A stretch of 10,856 nt of DNA from an uncultured Cellvibrio sp. (GTDB lineage: Bacteria; Pseudomonadota; Gammaproteobacteria; Pseudomonadales; Cellvibrionaceae): positions 1 through 10,856 of the forward strand of contig CAMLOU010000138.1 in NCBI GenBank assembly GCA_946481735.1, given 5' to 3'. Positions 6,026-10,856 of this stretch are shown piece after piece (position 1 is the stretch's first letter; the number at the start of each line of letters is the position of its first letter). A model generated the notes under the pieces. That model had not been told where the DNA came from. It made no database searches and saw nothing but the letters and a program-made list of their open reading frames with translations. Position numbers and translations under genes: made by a program.

Positions 6026-7507
6026 ATGAACAAAGAAATTTTGCTGGTCGCTGATGCAGTTTCCAATGAGAAAGGTGTCGACAAGGAACTGATCTTCGAA
6101 GCCATTGAAACCGCACTGGCTACGGCCACGAAAAAACGTTTTGATGAAGACTCAACCATTGATGTCATCATCAACCGCGCCACTGGCGACTATGAAACTT
6201 TCCGCACCTGGGATGTGGTTGCTGATGATGTCGTGGCAGAGTTGGGTACGCAATTTACCCTCGAAGAAGCACACGAAAAAGATCCTGCCTTAAAAGCCGG
6301 CGATACCTATCGCGAAAAAATCGAAAATGTTGAGTTCGGCCGTATTGCCGCGCAAACAGCCAAGCAAGTGATCGTACAAAAAGTGCGTGAAGCCGAGCGC
6401 GCGCAAATGGTAGAAGAATACCGTGACCGCATGGGCGAATTGATCAGCGGTAGCGTCAAGAAAGTGACCCGTGACAGCATTATTGTGGACCTGGGTAATA
6501 ACGCAGAAGGTTTGTTGCCACGCGATCAATTGGTGGGCCGTGAAATTTTTCGCGTTGGCGATCGTATTCGCGCCTTGTTGTTGGATGTGCGTACCGAAGC
6601 GCGCGGGCCGCAATTATTTTTGAGCCGCTCATGCCCGCAGATGTTGATCGAATTGTTCAAGATCGAAGTGCCGGAGATTGCAGAAGAAGTTATCGAGATC
6701 AAAGGTGCGGCGCGCGATCCTGGTTCGCGCGCGAAGATTGCGGTAAAAACCAACGACGGGCGTATCGATCCGGTGGGTGCTTGTGTCGGTATGCGCGGTT
6801 CGCGTGTACAGGCGGTCTCCAATGAATTGGGCAACGAGCGCGTTGATATCGTGTTGTGGGACGATAACCCGGCGCAGTTCGTTATCAACGCCATGTCACC
6901 TGCCGAAATCGAATCCATCGTGGTGGATGAAGACGCCGGCTCGATGGATGTTGCGGTGAGCGAAGACAACCTTGCCATGGCCATTGGTCGCGGTGGCCAG
7001 AATGTGCGTTTGGCCTGTGAATTGACTGGCTGGGATATCAACGTGATGAGCGTGCCGGAATGGCAAGCCAAGCAGCAGGCCGAGTCCGGCAGTTACATCC
7101 AGGTGTTTATGAACGCGCTGGACGTGGATGAAGATGTTGCAACGGTACTGGTGGAAGAAGGCTTCACAACCCTGGAAGAAGTTGCCTATGTGCCGCTGGA
7201 AGAAATGCTGGCGATTGACGGCTTTGATGAAGACATCGCTGAAGAGCTGCGCGCACGTGCTAAAGATGCACTCCTGACCCAGGCTCTGGCATCGGAAGAG
7301 CGCCTTGAAGGTGCTGCTCCGGCAGAAGATTTGTTGGGTATGGAAGGTATGGATGATGCACTGGCTGCGAATCTGGCGCGCCGCGGCATTGTGACGATGG
7401 AAGATTTGGCCGAGCAAGCCATCGATGATCTGCTGGATATCGATGGCATGGACGAAACCCGTGCAGCTGCACTGATTATGAAAGCCCGCGAGCCTTGGTT
7501 TGCATGA
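6026..7507 (+). CDS. nusA: Transcription termination/antitermination factor NusA
   Basis: NusA binds RNA polymerase and nascent RNA, favours pausing and hairpin termination, and takes part in rRNA and lambda-type antitermination. At 493 aa it is the same size as the E. coli protein (495). Domains in order are the polymerase-binding N-domain (1-130, [16 protein letters not shown]), S1 (about 135-200, [16 protein letters not shown]), KH1 (about 230-280, GxxG loop GMRG at 255-258), KH2 (about 300-345, GRGG at 321-324), and two acidic repeats (about 364-417 and 440-490). The presence of both repeats is a gammaproteobacterial trait. AGAGG (6014-6018) sits 7 nt before the ATG. In E. coli NusA represses its own operon, and the tandem terminators ahead of rimP are natural targets for such feedback here. 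Confidence 0.98.
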   Translation: MNKEILLVADAVSNEKGVDKELIFEAIETALATATKKRFDEDSTIDVIINRATGDYETFRTWDVVADDVVAELGTQFTLEEAHEKDPALKAGDTYREKIENVEFGRIAAQTAKQVIVQKVREAERAQMVEEYRDRMGELISGSVKKVTRDSIIVDLGNNAEGLLPRDQLVGREIFRVGDRIRALLLDVRTEARGPQLFLSRSCPQMLIELFKIEVPEIAEEVIEIKGAARDPGSRAKIAVKTNDGRIDPVGACVGMRGSRVQAVSNELGNERVDIVLWDDNPAQFVINAMSPAEIESIVVDEDAGSMDVAVSEDNLAMAIGRGGQNVRLACELTGWDINVMSVPEWQAKQQAESGSYIQVFMNALDVDEDVATVLVEEGFTTLEEVAYVPLEEMLAIDGFDEDIAEELRARAKDALLTQALASEERLEGAAPAEDLLGMEGMDDALAANLARRGIVTMEDLAEQAIDDLLDIDGMDETRAAALIMKAREPWFA

Positions 7508-7560
7508 TTGCTGCCAAAGTATGAATTGTCGTGGGCAATGAACAAGACTGAGGAAAAGCA

Positions 7561-10281
7561 ATGGCAGAAGTAACAGTAAGCGAACTCGCCAAATCTGTGG
7601 GGGCACCGGTTGAGCGACTGCTGAAACAAATGCAGGAAGCCGGGCTGAAACAGAAAACCGTTGATGCGGTAGTGTCTGATGAAGAAAAGCAGAAGTTGCT
7701 GGACTTTTTAAAGACCAGCCACGGCGAAGCGAGTGGTGAGCCAAAGAAGATTACCTTGCAGCGCAAGACCACAACGACCCTGAAGATGGGATCCGGCAGC
7801 GCGCGCAAAACCGTCAATGTCGAAGTGCGCAAGAAGCGTACTTACGTTAAACGTGAAGAAGTGGAGGAGCAGACTGGCGCAGAGCTGGATGCTGTTCAGG
7901 AAAACGAAGAGCTGCAGGTGCAGGAACCACAACCTGTGGTAGAAGTGCCCGCAGAAGAGCCGGCACCCGCCCCCGAGCCAGAGCCGGAAGTCATCGAAGA
8001 AGCGCCGGTGGTAGAAGCTGCACAACCGGACGCGGAAGCGACAATGGGCCGCTCCTCCTTTACCGATGGTATTGAGGAGAAGCGTCGCGCTGCACAAGAG
8101 CGGCGTATGGCGGAAGAGGCTCAGCGCAAGGCGGAGGCCGCTGCGCGTGAAGAAGCCAAGCGCCTGGAGCAACAGGCACGCACAACAGAAGCGAAACCGG
8201 CCGCCAAAACCGCAGAAGACGCTGCTCGCCCCGCGCGTCCCAAGCCGGCGGCGGCAGCGGTAGCAACGCCAGCCGCTGAGCGTGATGATAAACACGGTCG
8301 CAAGCGCGAAACCCGTCGTGAAGAAGATTTTGATGAAGAAGACAAGCACCGCAAGCGCGCCGGTAAAGCGACCAAGAAAGTAGGCTTGCCCAAGAAGGGT
8401 GCCAAGGTCGATCTGCTGGAGCTGGAAGGTGACGATGGTGAGGATCTGGATCTGTTAGCACGCCGTCGCAGTGTGCGGGCAAACCACAAAGCGTCCAACA
8501 AACACGCCTTCAAGAAGCCAACCACCAAGATCGTGCATCAGGTGGATGTGCCCGAAACCATCGTGGTATCCGAGCTGGCCCAACGCCTGACGGTCAAAGT
8601 GGGCGAGCTGATCAAGCGCCTCATGAAGATGGGTGTTATGGCATCCATGAACGAAACCATTGATCAGGATACGGCGGTACTAATTGTGGAAGAAATGGGG
8701 CACCAGGCTAACCTGGTCAGTGAGAACGATATCGAGCACGCGCTGGAGAAATCCCTGGAAACAGAGGGTGAGCTGTTACCTCGCGCGCCGGTGGTGACCG
8801 TTATGGGTCACGTTGACCACGGTAAAACCTCGTTGCTTGACTATATTCGCGAAGCCAAGGTGGCCGCCGGAGAAGCGGGTGGTATTACCCAGCACATCGG
8901 TGCCTATCGCGTGGCCACCAGCCGTGGTGAGATCACCTTCCTGGATACCCCCGGTCACGCCGCGTTTACTGCGATGCGCGCCCGTGGTGCCAAGGCAACA
9001 GACGTGGTGATCCTGGTTGTTGCGGCCGATGACGGTGTTATGCCGCAGACCGAAGAGGCCATCATGCATGCGCGTGCAGCGGAAGTGCCTTTGGTTGTGG
9101 CTATCAACAAGTGCGATAAGCCCAGTGCTGATCCGGATCGCGTCAAGAACGAACTGGTAGCCAAAGGTGTGATTCCGGAAGCCTGGGGTGGTGATACCCA
9201 GTTTGTGGAAGTATCCGCCCACACTGGTCAAGGTATCGATGAATTGCTGGAAGCTATTTCGCTGCAAGCGGAAGTGCTGGAACTCACCGCAGTGGTGGAT
9301 GCCGCCGCTAAAGGTGTGGTCATTGAATCCCGTATGGACAAAGGTCGCGGTGTTGTTGCCACCCTGCTGATCCAGCAGGGCACGCTCAAGCATGGCGACC
9401 TTGTACTGGCTGGCCAGAGCTATGGTCGCGTGCGGGCCATGAGTAACGAGCGCGGTCAGCAGGTAAAAGATGCTGGCCCGTCAACACCGGTTGAAATCCT
9501 GGGGCTCGATACCACGCCCAGTGCCGGTGATGACTTTGTTGTCCTGATGGACGAGCGCAAAGCCCGCGAAGTGGCGCAGTTCCGTGCCGAGAAAGAGCGG
9601 AAGGACAAGTTGGCACGCCAACAGGCCTCCAAACTGGAAAATATGTTTGCCGGGATGGATGCCGGGCAGAAGAAGACCTTGTCTGTGGTTGTCAAAGCCG
9701 ACGTGCGCGGCTCGTTGGAGGCGATCCTGACTTCCCTGGCCGATATTGGTAACGAAGAAGTGCAGGTCAACGTAGTGTCCTCCGGTGTCGGCGGTATCAC
9801 CGAGAATGATGTCAACCTGGCATTGACCACCGGTGCCATCATCGTGGGCTTTAATGTCCGCGCTGACGCGGCGACCCGTCGGGTGGCTGAGACCGAAGGT
9901 GTGGATATCCGTTACTACAGCATCATTTACCAATTGCTGGATGAGATCAAAGCGGCCCTCAGCGGTATGCTTGATCCGGAGCGGGTTGAAACCATCGTCG
10001 GTATCGCCAACGTGCGCGAAGTCTTTACCTCACCGAAATTCGGCCAGGTGGCCGGTTGTATGGTGGTGGAAGGTACGGTCTACCGCAGCAAGCCGATCCG
10101 TGTACTGCGTGACAACGTGGTGATCTTCGAAGGCGAGCTGGAATCCCTGCGTCGCTTTAAAGACGATGTCAACGAAGTGCGCAACGGTCTCGAATGCGGC
10201 ATCGGCGTGAAGAACTACGATGTTAAAGTCGGCGACCAGATCGAAGTCTATGAAGTTAAAGAGGTGGCGCGTCAGCTGTAA
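7561..10281 (+). CDS. infB: Translation initiation factor IF2
   Basis: IF2 is the GTPase that brings formylmethionyl-tRNA to the 30S P site and promotes 50S joining. The 906 residues are slightly longer than in E. coli (890). An IF2_N module lies at 1-52, then a basic segment (60-100), an Ala/Pro/Glu-rich charged linker (about 100-325), and a second IF2_N module (about 330-380). The GTPase domain has G1 GHVDHGKT (416-423), G2 around GGIT (440-443), G3 DTPGH (462-466), G4 NKCDK (516-520) and G5 SAHTG (552-556). Domains II, III and the fMet-tRNA-binding C2 domain follow. GAGGA (7550-7554) lies 6 nt before the ATG. The gene ends with tandem in-frame stops TAA TAG. An internal ATG at 8044 may produce a short isoform (separate entry). 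Its tRNA partner is encoded at the head of the same operon. Confidence 0.98.
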   Translation: MAEVTVSELAKSVGAPVERLLKQMQEAGLKQKTVDAVVSDEEKQKLLDFLKTSHGEASGEPKKITLQRKTTTTLKMGSGSARKTVNVEVRKKRTYVKREEVEEQTGAELDAVQENEELQVQEPQPVVEVPAEEPAPAPEPEPEVIEEAPVVEAAQPDAEATMGRSSFTDGIEEKRRAAQERRMAEEAQRKAEAAAREEAKRLEQQARTTEAKPAAKTAEDAARPARPKPAAAAVATPAAERDDKHGRKRETRREEDFDEEDKHRKRAGKATKKVGLPKKGAKVDLLELEGDDGEDLDLLARRRSVRANHKASNKHAFKKPTTKIVHQVDVPETIVVSELAQRLTVKVGELIKRLMKMGVMASMNETIDQDTAVLIVEEMGHQANLVSENDIEHALEKSLETEGELLPRAPVVTVMGHVDHGKTSLLDYIREAKVAAGEAGGITQHIGAYRVATSRGEITFLDTPGHAAFTAMRARGAKATDVVILVVAADDGVMPQTEEAIMHARAAEVPLVVAINKCDKPSADPDRVKNELVAKGVIPEAWGGDTQFVEVSAHTGQGIDELLEAISLQAEVLELTAVVDAAAKGVVIESRMDKGRGVVATLLIQQGTLKHGDLVLAGQSYGRVRAMSNERGQQVKDAGPSTPVEILGLDTTPSAGDDFVVLMDERKAREVAQFRAEKERKDKLARQQASKLENMFAGMDAGQKKTLSVVVKADVRGSLEAILTSLADIGNEEVQVNVVSSGVGGITENDVNLALTTGAIIVGFNVRADAATRRVAETEGVDIRYYSIIYQLLDEIKAALSGMLDPERVETIVGIANVREVFTSPKFGQVAGCMVVEGTVYRSKPIRVLRDNVVIFEGELESLRRFKDDVNEVRNGLECGIGVKNYDVKVGDQIEVYEVKEVARQL
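8034..8046 (+). promoter_or_regulatory. Possible internal translation start for a short IF2 isoform
   Basis: ATG 8044 (Met162 of IF2) is preceded by GGAAG (8034-8038) at a 5-nt spacing. In E. coli, the short forms of IF2 begin at internal codons near 158-165, almost the same place in the protein. The SD is only a partial match, so this is a reasoned inference. Confidence 0.4.
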
Positions 10282-10300
10282 TAGCTGATTGCCTGCATCC

Positions 10301-10342
10301 GCCCCGAACAGCCATTCCGGTGTTCGGGGCGTTGTTATTTTT
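10301..10342 (+). terminator. Strong hairpin with a T-rich tail between infB and rbfA
   Basis: GCCCCGAACA (10301-10310) and TGTTCGGGGC (10321-10330) form a perfect 10-bp stem with a 10-nt loop, followed by GTTGTTATTTTT. The T run is broken by G and A, so termination is probably partial. The hairpin could alternatively protect the 3' end of infB mRNA or be a processing site. rbfA follows with no obvious promoter of its own. Confidence 0.6.
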
Positions 10343-10389
10343 GTCGACCGCGTATTGGCGTAGGAATCGGCAAATGGAGGTTTAGGGCT

Positions 10390-10809
10390 ATGCCTAGAGA
10401 ATTTACGCGTTCCGACCGGGTGTCGGATGCTATTCAGCGGTTGCTGGGACAATTGATCCCGCAAGAGATCCGCGATCCCCGGGTGGGGATGGTCAATATC
10501 AATGGCGTTACCGTGACCCGTGATATGGCCTACGCCAAGGTGTACGTCACCTTCGTCGGCATGCAGGATGAGCAAGCCAGCCTTGATGCGGCGGCCGTGC
10601 TTAACAAGGCGTCGGGTTTTCTGCGTACGTTTCTGGCGAAAGAGCTGAGCATGCGTACGGTACCCAAGTTGCAGTTTATCTATGACAAATCGGCGATTCG
10701 TGGTCAGGAGTTGTCGTTCCTGATTGATCGGGCGATTGCCGAAGATCGGGAACATCATCAGGACGATGATGAGGCAGAGCGTGACGATGATGAGGCCGGT
10801 AAGAGCTGA
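10390..10809 (+). CDS. rbfA: 30S ribosome-binding factor RbfA
   Basis: RbfA binds the maturing 30S subunit and is needed for 16S rRNA 5'-end processing and cold growth. The 139 residues fit the family (133 in E. coli). The KH-like fold is recognisable from REFTRSDRVSDAIQRLL at the start, the DPR segment at 29-31, the AxG kink ASG at 74-76, and KLQFIYDKS at 93-101. GGAGG (10376-10380) is a strong SD with 9-nt spacing. The C-terminal tail (about 118-139) is very acidic and contains a repeated DDDEA unit (126-130 and 132-136 region) that arises from a 21-nt period in the DNA. The stop overlaps the truB start by one base (TGATG), indicating translational coupling. Confidence 0.97.
   Translation: MPREFTRSDRVSDAIQRLLGQLIPQEIRDPRVGMVNINGVTVTRDMAYAKVYVTFVGMQDEQASLDAAAVLNKASGFLRTFLAKELSMRTVPKLQFIYDKSAIRGQELSFLIDRAIAEDREHHQDDDEAERDDDEAGKS
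10762..10796 (+). repeat. 14-bp direct repeat in the rbfA tail
   Basis: GACGATGATGAGGC occurs at 10762-10775 and 10783-10796, 21 nt apart, exactly seven codons. It encodes two copies of DDDEA in the acidic tail and looks like a recent small tandem duplication. Confidence 0.7.
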
Positions 10810-10856
10810 TGGCCCGTAGAAAAGGCCGTCCGGTGGATGGCGTATTGTTGTTGCAT
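10809..10856 (+). CDS. truB: tRNA pseudouridine(55) synthase TruB (N-terminal 16 codons only)
   Basis: The frame begins MARRKGRPVDGVLLLH and runs off the right edge. A basic start followed by a hydrophobic GVLLL strand is the typical TruB opening, in which the next residues are usually DKPxGxxS. TruB converts uridine 55 of the T loop of tRNAs to pseudouridine. The ATG overlaps the rbfA TGA by one base. The identification rests on 16 residues plus the conserved rbfA-truB order. Confidence 0.9.
   Translation, partial: MARRKGRPVDGVLLLH

Noticed and set aside
6896..7744. 282-aa open frame on the - strand across nusA and infB
   Set aside because: It lies opposite two unmistakable housekeeping genes and shows no domain.
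7708..8349. 213-aa cysteine/leucine/phenylalanine-rich - strand frame
   Set aside because: It is produced by the biased Ala/Glu/Arg codons of the IF2 linker read backwards.

Overview
The window reads as chromosomal DNA of a gammaproteobacterium. The translation and ribosome-maturation genes at the right end (rimP, nusA, infB, rbfA, truB, preceded by an initiator tRNA) keep the classical gammaproteobacterial order. BioC and BioD resemble the Pseudomonas/Cellvibrio type, and a DUF3094 membrane peptide is present, as in pseudomonads and relatives. I infer a Cellvibrionaceae-like organism (Cellvibrio or a neighbour); this is from remembered family resemblance, not a search. All recognised genes are on the + strand.

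Left part (1-3337): the 3' part of bioC (its frame is open at the left edge and could be the tail of a BioH-BioC fusion), then bioD 21 nt later. A candidate intrinsic terminator lies inside the last codons of bioD. Next is a lipoprotein-type 5'-nucleotidase/metallophosphatase of the UshA family, whose start I place at a GTG at 1646.

Middle part (3338-4994): a 268-nt non-coding stretch with a bulged hairpin and repeated GCTCCG motifs. It is followed by a two-gene cassette of poorly described proteins: an 80-aa protein resembling the two ends of a flagellar rod/hook protein without its middle, and a 287-aa protein with an HExxH motif and a long charged coiled coil (the 'putative metalloprotease'/SprA-related type). 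A 59-aa single-pass DUF3094 protein follows.

Right part (4995-10856): a near-consensus sigma-70 promoter drives an initiator tRNA-fMet. About 265 nt of structured leader with at least two intrinsic terminators comes next, then rimP, nusA, infB, rbfA and the first 16 codons of truB. This matches the E. coli metY-rimP-nusA-infB arrangement, where transcription starts ahead of the tRNA and partial read-through feeds the protein genes. The products work together: RimP and RbfA mature the 30S subunit, the tRNA and IF2 start translation, NusA controls elongation and termination of transcription (and in E. coli its own operon), and TruB makes pseudouridine-55 in tRNAs.

The most notable items are the rod-like/HExxH cassette, the overlapping alternative hairpins at both terminators in the rimP leader, and the internal IF2 start. 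Most of the rest is well-understood housekeeping sequence.
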